Assembly: GCF_014649655.1 (NCBI RefSeq)
Contig: NZ_BMTL01000046.1
Coordinates: forward strand, 1-58,004
DNA: 58,004 bases
From: Streptomyces humidus
Lineage (GTDB): Bacteria; Actinomycetota; Actinomycetes; Streptomycetales; Streptomycetaceae
Direction: 5' to 3'
This document shows, one piece after another, positions 27,645 through 36,205 of this stretch. The number at the start of each line of letters is the position of its first letter. Positions within the stretch are counted from its first letter, which is position 1. Both the position numbers and the translations under genes were made by a program. A model generated the notes under the pieces. The model was not told the DNA's origin. It was given only the letters and a program-made list of their open reading frames with translations, and did not search any database.

Positions 27645-28445
27645 GTGAAGGCGGAACAGGTGGCCGATTCCTCTTCGTGGGACGGGCTTTCGCGACGGAT
27701 GCTCCGGGACGAGACGCTGCTCGTCCTGGCGCTTTCGCTCGGCGCGAGCGGTGTGTCCGCACTGATCAGTTTCGTCGGATCCGTCACCAAGCCGGGAGGA
27801 CTGAAGGACCAGGCGGCGACCCTCAACGCCTCCGCCGCACCGGGCCGTCCCTGGCTCGATCTCGCATGGCAGCTCTTCGGCATCGCCACGGCGCTCGTGC
27901 CGGTCGCCCTCGTCGCGCACTTCCTGCTGCGCGAGCGCGACGGGCGCGGGCTGCGGACGCTGGGCTTCGACCGCACCCGGCCCTGGACGGACCTCGGCCG
28001 CGGCGCGGCGATCGCGGCGGTGATCGGCAGCACCGGCATCGCCTTCTACCTGGCGGCGCGCGGCCTCGGCTTCAATCTCACGGTGGTGCCGGAGGCCCTC
28101 CCGGACGTCTGGTGGAAGTACCCGGTCCTGATCATGTCCGCGCTGCAGAACGCGATCCTCGAAGAGGTCATCGTCGTCGGCTATCTGCTGCGCCGGCTCG
28201 GTGGGCTGGGCTGGACGCCGGGCACCGCGCTCATGGCCAGCGCCGTGCTGCGCGGTTCGTACCACCTCTATCAGGGCGTCGGCGGATTCATCGGCAACAT
28301 GGTGATGGGCGTCGTCTTCGTCTGCCTCTACCGGCGCTGGGGACGGGTGGGCCCCCTCGTGGTGGCGCACTCCCTGCTCGACATCGGCGCGTTCGTCGGA
28401 TACGCGCTGCTCGCGGGGAAGGTGGGGTGGCTCCCGACGGCGTGA
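27645..28445 (+). CDS. CPBP family intramembrane metalloprotease
   Basis: A 266-residue membrane protein with about eight helices. The Abi/CPBP motifs are present: the EE pair in AILEEVIVVGYLLRRL, then SYHLYQG with the first metal histidine, and VVAHSLLD with the last. In eukaryotes this family (Rce1) trims prenylated proteins. In bacteria members are linked to bacteriocin immunity and membrane signalling, and this one has no such context. GTG 27645 is chosen because AGG is suitably placed and the conserved SSWDGLSRRMLRDE block starts right after. Upstream ATG 27558 would add 29 residues. Confidence 0.85.
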   Translation: MKAEQVADSSSWDGLSRRMLRDETLLVLALSLGASGVSALISFVGSVTKPGGLKDQAATLNASAAPGRPWLDLAWQLFGIATALVPVALVAHFLLRERDGRGLRTLGFDRTRPWTDLGRGAAIAAVIGSTGIAFYLAARGLGFNLTVVPEALPDVWWKYPVLIMSALQNAILEEVIVVGYLLRRLGGLGWTPGTALMASAVLRGSYHLYQGVGGFIGNMVMGVVFVCLYRRWGRVGPLVVAHSLLDIGAFVGYALLAGKVGWLPTA

Positions 28446-28473
28446 GCCGCCCCCCTTCGCCCCGGCGGCGTCA

Positions 28474-29283
28474 TCAGGCGAGCAGTTCCCCCTCGATGAC
28501 CGTGATCGCGCGGCCGGTCAACAGCGTGCGGTCGCCGCGCAGTGCGGTGCGGACGCGGCCGGAGCGGGAGGAGGCCTGCAGGCCCGTGAGGTCGGTGCGG
28601 CCCAGCCGCTCGGACCAGAAGGGGGCGAGCGCGGTGTGGGCGCCGCCCGTCACCGGGTCCTCGTCGATGCCGATGTTGGGGAAGAAGCACCGGGAGACGA
28701 AGTCGTACCCCAGGTCCGGGTTCTCGGCACGGGCGGTGGCGATGACGCCGCGGCTGGAGGAGGCGGCCAGAGCCTTGTGATGGGGTCGCAGCGCGTGGAC
28801 GGTCTTCTCGTCGGCGACCTCGATCAGCAGGTTGCCGACCTGCGGGCCGGTGTCGAAGCAGGCCAGCGGCTCCGCGCCCAGGGCCTCGGCGACGCCGGCC
28901 GGGATCTCGGCCGGCGTCAGCCGGGCGGTCGGGAAGTCCAGGGTGATCGAGCCGTCCTCGGCGGGCGTGGCGACCAGGACGCCGCTGCGGGTGGCGAAGC
29001 GCACCGGCCCCTCGTGCGCGCCGGTCGTGCGCAGGACATGGGCCGCGGCGAGCGTGGCGTGGCCGCACATCGCGACCTCGGCGACCGGTGTGAACCAGCG
29101 CAGCTCCCAGTCCGCCTCGCCGCCCTCGGGAAGCGGGCGGGCGAACGCCGTCTCGGCGTGGTTGACCTCCAGGGCCACGTTCTGCAGCCGGCCGTCGTCC
29201 GGGAAGGCGTCCAGGAGCAGGACTCCGGCCGGGTTGCCGGCGAACGGGCGGTCGGTGAAGGCGTCGACGACATGAATCCGCAT
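28474..29283 (-). CDS. PhzF family isomerase/epimerase
   Basis: A 269-residue two-domain protein of the diaminopimelate-epimerase fold. MRIHVVDAFTDRPFAGNPAG is the family N terminus, and the catalytic glutamate is in VNHAETAF (position 45 region). TPVAEVAMCGHATLAAAHVL and the C-terminal DEDPVTGGAH motif are complete. PhzF itself isomerises a phenazine precursor, but most family members, including this one, have unknown substrates and no biosynthetic neighbours. A promoter with its -10 seven bases before the ATG suggests a leaderless message. It is divergent from the LuxR gene and convergent with CPBP. Confidence 0.9.
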   Translation of the reverse strand: MRIHVVDAFTDRPFAGNPAGVLLLDAFPDDGRLQNVALEVNHAETAFARPLPEGGEADWELRWFTPVAEVAMCGHATLAAAHVLRTTGAHEGPVRFATRSGVLVATPAEDGSITLDFPTARLTPAEIPAGVAEALGAEPLACFDTGPQVGNLLIEVADEKTVHALRPHHKALAASSSRGVIATARAENPDLGYDFVSRCFFPNIGIDEDPVTGGAHTALAPFWSERLGRTDLTGLQASSRSGRVRTALRGDRTLLTGRAITVIEGELLA

Positions 29284-29290
29284 GCCGCCG

Positions 29291-29320
29291 ACGCTAGGGG
29301 CCGGCGCGACCGTCGGCCAA
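29291..29320 (-). promoter_or_regulatory. Promoter of the PhzF gene, leaderless transcript
   Basis: On the minus strand TTGGCC (29320-29315), an 18-base spacer and TAGCGT (29296-29291) fit a HrdB-type promoter. The -10 ends 7 bases before the ATG at 29283, so transcription should start at or next to the start codon. Confidence 0.5.
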
Positions 29321-29491
29321 GGCCAATCCGCGAGTCCTGGCCCTGATTCCGCCGACGGCCCGAGCCGGCGGTCCACCCCGGGCTCCTCCCGCGCTGCGGC
29401 TCGCTCACAGCGCGGCGCCGACCGAAGGCTGGGATATTGGGGGAGGAGCGCAGCGCTACCCATGACCTCAGGACCAGGGGCGGTGAGCGCC

Positions 29492-32239
29492 ATGAGCGAG
29501 CCCGAGGAGAGCGACGCCGAACAGACGGCGCCGGGCGCGGATCCCCAGGGGGATCCGTTTCTGCGCACGCGGTTCGTCGTGCCGGCCCGCCCGGTGGCCT
29601 TCCTGCGGCGCGAACGGCTGGTCAGCCACCTCGACCAGGCGCTGCGGACGCCGTTGACCATGGTCAACGGGCCCGCGGGGGCAGGCAAGACGCTGCTGGT
29701 GGCCGACTGGGCCGCCGCGCGCGAGACGTCCGTCGCCTGGCTCACCACCGACGCGGCGGGACAGAAGCCGGGCATGTTCTGGGCGTATCTCCTCCAGGCC
29801 CTGCACGCGTCCGGCACCCCCCTGCCCGCCGGGATCGGCTGCCCGGCCGACGCGGGCCGCACGCCCCCGACGCTGCTCGCCCGCCTGGCCGCCGGGCTGA
29901 GCGCCCTGGACCGCCCGGTCGTGGTCGTCCTGGACGAGTACGACCGGGTGACGGACCCGGAGATCGCCGAACAGCTGGAGTTCGTGCTCCACCACGCCGG
30001 CGACGGCCTGCGCCTGGTCCTCGTCACCCGCACCGAGCCGCTGCTGCCGCTGCACCGCTACCGGGCGGCCGGCGACCTGACGGAGATCCGGGGAGCGGAG
30101 CTCGCCTTCACCTGCGAGGAGGCGGCAGCACTCCTGGAGCTGCACGGACTGCGGCTTCCGGAGCCCGCCGCGCAAGGGCTCGTGGAACGCACCCGGGGCT
30201 GGGCCGCGGGCCTGCGGCTGTGCGCGCTCGCCGCGCGCGAGAGCCCCGATCCGCAGACCTATCTGAAGGAGTTCGAGGCCGACCGCACCTCGGTCGCCGA
30301 CTTCCTGCTGGCCGAGGTGCTCAGACAGCAGCCCGCCGCGACCCAGGACCTGCTGCTGCGGGTCAGCGTCCTCGAGCGGTTCCGCCCCGAGCTGGCCAAT
30401 GCGCTCACCGGCCGGACCGACGCCGAGCCCATCCTGGCCGGTCTGTGCCGCGCCAACGCCTTCGTCGAGCACCTGGAGCTGGACTGGTACCGACTGCACC
30501 CGCTGTTCGGCGAGATCCTCCGGGCCCATCTGCGGGTGCGCTCGCCGGGGCTGGAGACCGAACTGCACCGGCGGGCCGCGCGATGGCTGCGGGGCTCGGG
30601 CGCGCTCACGGAGACGCTGGGGCACGGCGCCGCCGCCGGGGACTGGCAGTTCACCGCGGGCGCGCTGGTCGACGACCTGGCCATCGGCTGGCTCTTCACC
30701 GGCCTGCGCGCGGACGAGCTCGGCGAGCTGTTCTCCCGGATGAGTCCGGAGGCCGCGGGCCCCGCCGCGGAACTGGTCCGTGCGGCGCGCGAGCTGTCCC
30801 GGCACGAGGTCGGCCGGGGCCTGGGCCACCTGCGTCGCGCAGAGCAGGCCCTGGCGGCTGAACTCGGCCGCACGACGACCGGCTCCGGCCCGGCGGCGGG
30901 GCTGCAGGAGCTTCTCCCGGACGCCTCGGCCCCGCCTGCCGAGTGGGGTCCGGCCGGCGCGCAGCCCGCGCTGGCGGAGGCCCGGTTGACCTGTGCGCTC
31001 CTGGAGGCGCTGGCGGCCCGGCTGACCGGTGCGCCGGGCCGGGCGGAGCTGGCCGCGGCGGCGGCCGAGACGCTGCGCGGCGAGGTCCCCGCGCACCTGC
31101 TGGACCGACACCCCGAACTCATCGCCCTTCTGCTCGCCCACCTGGGCTCTGCGCGGCTGTGGGCCGGACGGTTCGAGGACGCGCACACCGCCCTGACGGG
31201 GGCGGCCGGGGCCGTCCCCGGGGCCTCGACGGCGCTGGCCCGCGAGGACTCGCTGGGCCGGCTGGCGTTGATCGACTACCTGAACGGCCGGCTCGCCGGG
31301 GCGGAACGCACGGCGCGGGCCGCGCTGACCGAGACCGAGCGCTACGGCCTGCCCCAGCCGTCCGGTTCCGGCATGGGACGGCTGGTGCTGGCCGCCGTCG
31401 CCGTCGAACGCGACGACCTGGACCGGGCCCAGGCCCTCCTGGAGGAGGCGGCGCAGCCGCACCCCGCGCTGCGGGACCCCGTCATGGAGGCGGGCCGGGC
31501 CATCGCCACCGCCCGGCTGCACCTGGCCCGCGGCGACCTCGGGGCCGCGCTCGCGACGGCGGAGCGGACCGTGCCGGCCGCGGTCGCCTCGCCCTGGGCG
31601 GAGGGCCAGACGGCGCTCGTCGTCTCCGCCGCGCATCTCGCCGACGGACGACCCGAGACCGCCGTCAAGGTGCTGCAGGGGCTGCCCGACGCCGCCCCCG
31701 CGTGCACGGTGGCGTCCGCACGCGCCGAACTCGCCGCAGGCAGGCCCCTGGCCGCGATCGACCTGCTCGACCGGCTGAACCCCCAGGACCGCTGCGGGCC
31801 CGCGGTGACCGTCCGGGCCCTGTTGGTGCGGGCGCAGGCGGCAGACGCGTCCGGAGACCGGTCCGCCGCGCGCGCACTCGTCGCCCTGGCGCTGCGCGAG
31901 GCCCGGCGCGACGGCCTGCGGCGCCCCTTCGCCGAAGCCGGACCGTGGATCCGCCCCTTCCTGGGCGCCCCGACCACGCGCGGCCCCGGGACGGACGCTC
32001 ACCCCCGCGGCGTCCGGCCGCCCGAGGGCCCCCCGCCGCCGGTCGTCGAGGAGCTGACCGTACGCGAGCGCGACGTGCTGCGCAGGCTTGCCCTGACCAT
32101 GTCGACGCAGGAGATCGCCGCCGATCTGTATCTCTCCGTGAACACCGTCAAGACCCACCTCAAGAGCGCCTACCGGAAGCTCTCGGTCGGCCGCCGCAAC
32201 GAGGCGGTGCGCCGCGCCCGCGACCTGGGACTGCTGTGA
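29492..32239 (+). CDS. MalT-type LuxR family ATP-dependent transcriptional regulator
   Basis: About 915 residues. An N-terminal STAND NTPase carries Walker A GPAGAGKT (60-67) and Walker B VVVLDEYDRV (about 145). A winged-helix/arm region and a long TPR-like helical domain (about 450-840) follow. The C-terminal LuxR helix-turn-helix reads ELTVRERDVLRRLALTMSTQ, then EIAADLYLSVNTVKTHLKS. MalT-like proteins bind a small inducer and ATP to oligomerise and activate promoters. The inducer here is unknown. ATG 29492 has a purine-rich AGGGGCGG upstream. ATG 29462 would add ten residues. It starts 208 bases from the divergent PhzF gene. Confidence 0.88.
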   Translation: MSEPEESDAEQTAPGADPQGDPFLRTRFVVPARPVAFLRRERLVSHLDQALRTPLTMVNGPAGAGKTLLVADWAAARETSVAWLTTDAAGQKPGMFWAYLLQALHASGTPLPAGIGCPADAGRTPPTLLARLAAGLSALDRPVVVVLDEYDRVTDPEIAEQLEFVLHHAGDGLRLVLVTRTEPLLPLHRYRAAGDLTEIRGAELAFTCEEAAALLELHGLRLPEPAAQGLVERTRGWAAGLRLCALAARESPDPQTYLKEFEADRTSVADFLLAEVLRQQPAATQDLLLRVSVLERFRPELANALTGRTDAEPILAGLCRANAFVEHLELDWYRLHPLFGEILRAHLRVRSPGLETELHRRAARWLRGSGALTETLGHGAAAGDWQFTAGALVDDLAIGWLFTGLRADELGELFSRMSPEAAGPAAELVRAARELSRHEVGRGLGHLRRAEQALAAELGRTTTGSGPAAGLQELLPDASAPPAEWGPAGAQPALAEARLTCALLEALAARLTGAPGRAELAAAAAETLRGEVPAHLLDRHPELIALLLAHLGSARLWAGRFEDAHTALTGAAGAVPGASTALAREDSLGRLALIDYLNGRLAGAERTARAALTETERYGLPQPSGSGMGRLVLAAVAVERDDLDRAQALLEEAAQPHPALRDPVMEAGRAIATARLHLARGDLGAALATAERTVPAAVASPWAEGQTALVVSAAHLADGRPETAVKVLQGLPDAAPACTVASARAELAAGRPLAAIDLLDRLNPQDRCGPAVTVRALLVRAQAADASGDRSAARALVALALREARRDGLRRPFAEAGPWIRPFLGAPTTRGPGTDAHPRGVRPPEGPPPPVVEELTVRERDVLRRLALTMSTQEIAADLYLSVNTVKTHLKSAYRKLSVGRRNEAVRRARDLGLL

Positions 32240-32340
32240 ACGGCGGCCGCGGCGCGACGGGACGGGGGAGGCGGGGGAAGCCGGCGGGCTCGCCCGTAGC
32301 GGGTGAGGCGGCGACGCCGGTTCCCGGGTGCGATGGGCAG

Positions 32341-32640
32341 GTGAACACGGTGACCCGCCGGCTGGCCCTGACGGTGCTGGGCGCCGCCCGGTTCCTGATG
32401 GTCCTGGACACGTCCGTCATGAACGTCTCGATCAGTCAGCTGGTCGCGGACTTCGACACCGAGGTGACCGCCATCCAGGACGTCGTCACCCTGTACGCGC
32501 TGGTCATGGCGGCCTTTGGCCTCCTGTGCGTCGGCGCAGCTCGACGGTCTCAAAGCGGGGATCCTGGCCGCGGGCGAGATCGCTCTCACCGGCTTTCCGG
32601 TCACGGATGGCCCGCCGACCGCGAGGGGCGTGAGGCCGGG
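32341..32640 (+). pseudogene. Remnant of an MFS (DHA2) transporter with internal deletion
   Basis: From GTG 32341 the frame encodes a typical DHA2-family N terminus: LALTVLGAARFLMVLDTSVM, then NVSISQLVADFDTEVTAIQD and LYALVMAAF, covering helix 1 and the start of helix 2. At about 32520 the homology stops. In another frame the next bases give AQLDGLKAGILAAGEIALTG, which looks like the C-terminal end of the same class of protein. About 1.2-1.4 kb would be missing. The N-terminal match is clear, while the C-terminal match is an inference. It lies just after the LuxR gene. Confidence 0.6.
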
Positions 32641-32738
32641 CCGGTCCGAAGCCGACGCGCCGACCGGTCCGTCCCCGTCCCCTGACCGTCCGTCGGGCCG
32701 ACCGGTCCGAACCGTCCGACGCGTCGAGGGAGGCCGCG

Positions 32739-33260
32739 ATGTCCAGGACCGACCGCAGCGCACGGCGCCCGCCACACGCCGTCGGCCTCCGGGCCACCGC
32801 CGACTACACCGGTGGCGTCTACGGGTCCATGCTCGCGGCCTCCGTGGTGGTCGGCGTGGCCACCCTGGGGTCGGTGACCCGGACGGAGCTCGTGCTGCTG
32901 CTGTTGCTCACCGGGGTCGTTTTCTGGGTCGCGCATGTGCACGCCCACCTGTTCGGGGCGCGGCTGGCCCAGCGGCGGCTGGACCGGCGGATCGTCGCCC
33001 AGGTGTGCCGCGACGAGTGGCCGATCGTCAAGGCCGCGGTCCCGCCCGCCCTCGCGGTGGCCGTCAGCCCGCTGTTCGGCCTCGACCTGTCGGGCACCCT
33101 CTGGTTCGCGCTCGCCGTCGCCGTCGCCGGCCAGGTGGGCTGGTCGGCGGCGGCGGCCCGGCGCGCCGACGCCTCATGGAGTCTGGTCGCCGTCACCGCC
33201 TCGGTGAACCTCGTGCTCGGTCTGCTGATCATCTTCTTCAAGCTCTTGGTGACGCACTGA
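32739..33260 (+). CDS. Hypothetical membrane protein
   Basis: A 173-residue protein with about five hydrophobic helices. The N terminus is basic, then come YTGGVYGSMLAASVVVGVAT, LVLLLLLTGVVFWVAHVHAH with a histidine-rich helix end, a PPALAVAVSPLFGL segment, and a C-terminal LVLGLLIIFFKLL helix. No known domain is recognised, but the composition and the GGGAGG ribosome-binding site before the ATG support a real gene. It could form the start of a short run of small membrane-protein genes continuing to 35.1 kb. Confidence 0.75.
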   Translation: MSRTDRSARRPPHAVGLRATADYTGGVYGSMLAASVVVGVATLGSVTRTELVLLLLLTGVVFWVAHVHAHLFGARLAQRRLDRRIVAQVCRDEWPIVKAAVPPALAVAVSPLFGLDLSGTLWFALAVAVAGQVGWSAAAARRADASWSLVAVTASVNLVLGLLIIFFKLLVTH

Positions 33261-33603
33261 CCTGCGCCGCTCGCCGCTCCACCGGCCTGGGGCTCGCGCC
33301 CCGATCCGTCCCCGACGTGTTCCGGGCGGCCCCGCGGCCGTGGCCCGCCCGCCATCGATGTGCCCCTGCCCGCCCGCTGCCGCGCCCTGCCCGACGGCTG
33401 CCGCGCCCTGCCCGCCCGCTGCCGCGCCCTGCCCGACGGCTGCCGCGCCCTGCCCGACGGCTGCCGCGCCCTGCCCGACGGCGGGCTCCGCCCGCCGACG
33501 TGTGGCTATCACCTCCAGCGGGTGAGGCCGGGGGCCGGTGGGGGGACGGAGGATCGCAGCAAGGGCGCAGTCCGCCTGTCCCAGGCCGTCCCGGGAGCAG
33601 CTC
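33261..33603. other. Intergenic region containing a 21-bp minisatellite
   Basis: 343 bases between the membrane-protein gene and a small gene. The repeat at 33364-33481 fills a third of it. Open frames through the repeat exist on both strands but read as low-complexity Pro/Arg/Cys or Gly/Arg protein and have no ribosome-binding site. Confidence 0.6.
33364..33481. repeat. Tandem repeat, 21-bp unit, about 5.5 copies
   Basis: Five 21-bp units run head to tail from 33377 to 33481, preceded by a partial copy. Four end in CCCGACGG and one (33398-33418) ends in CCCGCCCG, as does the partial copy. Since 21 is a multiple of 3, frames stay open through it. Confidence 0.9.
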
Positions 33604-33801
33604 ATGCGCTACGAGATCCGCGTCGAAGGACAGCTTTCGGAGGCGCTGACCGAGGCCTTCCCGGAGCTGGACCATGTGGTCATGTCCGGCCATACCGTGC
33701 TGTTCGGGCAAGTCGTCGACGAGGCGCATCTGTACGGGCTGCTGGCCCGCTGCCAGTCCCTGGGACTGCGGGTCATGGAGATGCGCCAGCTGCCGGAGTG
33801 A
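33604..33801 (+). CDS. Small conserved hypothetical protein
   Basis: A 65-residue protein, MRYEIRVEGQLSEALTEAFP at the start, then VVMSGHTVLFGQVVDEAHLY and LGLRVMEMRQLPE. The alternating beta-strand and helix pattern suggests a small ferredoxin-like fold. It belongs to a family of short Streptomyces proteins without known function. GGGAG lies 7 bases before the ATG. It is followed 53 bases later by the DUF308 gene on the same strand. Confidence 0.75.
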   Translation: MRYEIRVEGQLSEALTEAFPELDHVVMSGHTVLFGQVVDEAHLYGLLARCQSLGLRVMEMRQLPE

Positions 33802-33854
33802 CGTTCCGGGGACCGACGTCCTCGCACCGACCCGCGAGGACACGAGGAGGAGCC

Positions 33855-34559
33855 ATGAGCGTGTCACCTGGACCCGCGCCGCACCCCGGACCCGACCCCC
33901 GGCCGCCCGGCGAGCGGGGTTCCGGCCCCGGTCCCGCGGCGCCGCCCGGAGATCCGGCCGCCGCCCTGGCCGTGCTCGGGCGCTCCTGGACGTGGATCCT
34001 CGGTTCGGCGGTCGTCACGTTCGTGCCGGGCGTTCTGATCCTGGTCTGGCCGGACGAGACCCTGCACGTCCTCGCGGTCCTCATCGGCCTGTACCTGCTG
34101 GCGACCGGCCTGTTCCGGTTCGTGGCGTCCTTCGCCGGAGAGGACGGCGGCGCCCGGGTCGCGGGACTGCTGCTGGCCCTGCTGTACGTGGTGGCCGGGG
34201 TGCTGTCCCTGCGGCACCCGCTGCAGACCATCGCCGCGCTGTCGCTGATCGTCGGCGTCCTGTGGCTTGTGTCCGGCATCGTCACGCTCTTCACGGCTCT
34301 CGCCGCCGAGGACATGCCCCACCGGGGCGTCGTGATCGGCGCGGCGGTGCTGGCCGTCGTCGCGGGGATCGTGGTGCTCGCCCTGCCCACCGAGTCGGCC
34401 CGGGCGCTGACCCGGCTGCTCGGCGTGTGGCTGGTCCTGCTGGCCCTGGTCGAGGCGTCCGTCGCCTTCGCCTGGCGGGCCGCGCTCCGCAGGGCCGCCA
34501 CGGTCGACCTGAGCCGGGAGCCGGGCCGGGACGGCGGTGGCCGCGCGGGGACCGTCTGA
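33855..34559 (+). CDS. DUF308 (HdeD-like) membrane protein
   Basis: A 234-residue protein. A 38-residue Pro/Gly-rich cytoplasmic leader is followed by three pairs of transmembrane helices with the repeated pattern of HdeD-like proteins (GVLILVWPDETLHVLAVLIG, LLALLYVVAGVLSLRHPLQT, AAVLAVVAGIVVLALPTESA). Each pair ends in a W/R-P acidic turn. HdeD is linked to acid resistance in E. coli, and the function here is unknown. GGAGGAG precedes the ATG. Its neighbours are small unknown or membrane proteins. Confidence 0.85.
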   Translation: MSVSPGPAPHPGPDPRPPGERGSGPGPAAPPGDPAAALAVLGRSWTWILGSAVVTFVPGVLILVWPDETLHVLAVLIGLYLLATGLFRFVASFAGEDGGARVAGLLLALLYVVAGVLSLRHPLQTIAALSLIVGVLWLVSGIVTLFTALAAEDMPHRGVVIGAAVLAVVAGIVVLALPTESARALTRLLGVWLVLLALVEASVAFAWRAALRRAATVDLSREPGRDGGGRAGTV

Positions 34560-34694
34560 GGTGCGCCCGTGCCGACGGGCGGCCCGCGCTCACCCGTCCC
34601 GGGTGAGGCCCGCGGGTCCCGGGCGGCGCAGGCTGGGAACGGCATGCGACGCCATGCCGGGTCGTCGGGCGAGAGCCCGGAACGGAGGAACGAG

Positions 34695-35126
34695 ATGAGT
34701 GGGGACACATACCTCGCATACGACTATCCGCTGCTGAGCGCCTTCTGGACCATGCTGGTGTTCTTCCTGTGGATCATGTGGTTCATCCTGCTGTTCCGGG
34801 TCGTCGTCGACGTCCTGCGCGACGATCACCTCGGCGGCTGGGCCAAGGCCGGGTGGCTCGTCTTCTGCATCGTCCTGCCCTTCCTCGGCGTGCTGGTCTA
34901 CGTGATCGCGCGCGGCAGGGACATGGGGCGCAGGGAGATCTCGCAGGCGCGTGAGCAGCAGCAGGCCTTCGACGACTACATCCGTGAGACGGCCAAGGGC
35001 TCCGGCGGCCCCACCAGCAGCGTCGACGAACTCGCCCGGCTCTCCGAGATCCGCGCCCGCGGCGACATCACGGACGAGGAGTTCGCCAAGGCGAAGCAGA
35101 TGGTCCTGGGCGGCTCCGGCCGCTGA
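34695..35126 (+). CDS. PLDc_N / SHOCT domain membrane protein
   Basis: A 143-residue protein with two transmembrane helices (residues about 14-36 and 52-74, FWTMLVFFLWIMWFILLFRV and GWLVFCIVLPFLGVLVYVIA). This is the cardiolipin-synthase-like PLDc_N module. A short helix and a C-terminal SHOCT motif (DELARLSEIRARGDITDEEF) end the protein. SHOCT motifs are oligomerisation elements, and the overall role is unknown. GGAGG lies before the ATG. Confidence 0.85.
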   Translation: MSGDTYLAYDYPLLSAFWTMLVFFLWIMWFILLFRVVVDVLRDDHLGGWAKAGWLVFCIVLPFLGVLVYVIARGRDMGRREISQAREQQQAFDDYIRETAKGSGGPTSSVDELARLSEIRARGDITDEEFAKAKQMVLGGSGR

Positions 35127-35332
35127 GCCGTCACCCCGAGCGGCTCGGAGCGGCCCGGGCGTGGCCGGGCACGTCGCGGCCACGAGCGCGTTCGGCGGCC
35201 GGGTTCCGCGCTCCGCGCCGACCCCGCCGCCCGGACCCCGCCCGGACCCCGTCGGGACGCTTCCGCCGTGCCGACCCCGCCGGGCCGCCCTGTCCGATCC
35301 CGTTGTCCGGCATTGCCAGGAAGGCGGCAGAG

Positions 35333-36172
35333 ATGTGCCGTTGGCTCGCCTACTCAGGCACCCCCGTCCTGCTCGAAGCGATTCTCTACCGGCCTGCTCA
35401 CTCGCTGATCGACCAGAGCCTGCACTCCAAGATGGGCGTGGAGACGACGAACGGCGACGGCTTCGGCGTCGGCTGGTACGCGTCCGACGGGGCGGCCGGG
35501 ACCCCGGCGGTCGTCCGGGAGATCGGCCCGGCCTGGAGCAACCGCAACCTGCGGGAGATCGCCGGGCACGTCCGCTCCTCGCTGTTCTTCGCCCACATCC
35601 GGGCCTCGACCGGCACGGCGGTGCAGCAGACCAACTCGCATCCGTTCCGGCACGGCCGCTGGATGTGGATGCACAACGGCGCGATCGCCGACTTCCACCG
35701 TATCCGCCGGGATCTCGCTCTCGCCGTCGACCCGCTGCTCTTCCCCGACATCGAGGGCTCCACCGACTCCGAGCTGATGTTCTTCCTGGCCCTCACCCTC
35801 GGTCTGGAGGAGGATCCGCCGGGCGCGGTCGCTCGCATGGTGGGTCTGGTGGAACGCGTCGGGCACGCCCACGGCGTGGAGTTCCCGGTCCAGATGACGG
35901 TCGCCGTGACCGAGGGGGAGCGGCTGTGGGCGTTCCGCTACTCCAGCCAGGGCTCCTCGCGCTCGCTCTTCTACAGCACCCGGGTGGAGGCGCTGCGGGA
36001 ACTCCACCCCGACATGGCGTTCCTGCGCGAGGTCTCCGACGAGACCCGCCTCATCGTCTCCGAGCCCCTCGGTGATCTGCCCGGCGCCTGGAACGAGGTG
36101 CCCGAGAGCACGTACGGCGTCATCCAGCCGGGCGGGGACGAGATGCTGCGGTTCACTCCGCAGGCGCAGTAG
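35333..36172 (+). CDS. Class II glutamine amidotransferase, EgtC-like
   Basis: A 279-residue Ntn-type amidotransferase. After removal of Met1, Cys2 is the expected nucleophile (MCRWLAYSG). The glutamine site shows NGDGFGVGWY, FFAHIRAST and the NSHPFRHGRWMWMHNGAIAD block. The family includes EgtC, which removes glutamate from a gamma-glutamyl ergothioneine intermediate, and stand-alone amidotransferases of unknown partner. No synthetase domain is attached. The start at 35333 is set by Cys2, and GGAAGG lies upstream. A GCS2-type ligase lies 8 kb away, but the other ergothioneine genes are absent from the window. Confidence 0.87.
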   Translation: MCRWLAYSGTPVLLEAILYRPAHSLIDQSLHSKMGVETTNGDGFGVGWYASDGAAGTPAVVREIGPAWSNRNLREIAGHVRSSLFFAHIRASTGTAVQQTNSHPFRHGRWMWMHNGAIADFHRIRRDLALAVDPLLFPDIEGSTDSELMFFLALTLGLEEDPPGAVARMVGLVERVGHAHGVEFPVQMTVAVTEGERLWAFRYSSQGSSRSLFYSTRVEALRELHPDMAFLREVSDETRLIVSEPLGDLPGAWNEVPESTYGVIQPGGDEMLRFTPQAQ

Positions 36173-36205
36173 CGCGCCGGCAGGCCGCCCGCCGCCCCGC
36201 ACCGC

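Noticed and set aside
29468..32158. 896-codon minus-strand frame opposite the MalT-type regulator
   Set aside because: Low-complexity antisense shadow. The plus strand has Walker and LuxR motifs.
33360..33854. Open frame through the 21-bp repeat, as an N-terminal extension of the DUF308 gene
   Set aside because: It would encode a repeated Cys/Arg/Pro leader without a ribosome-binding site, while ATG 33855 has GGAGGAG.
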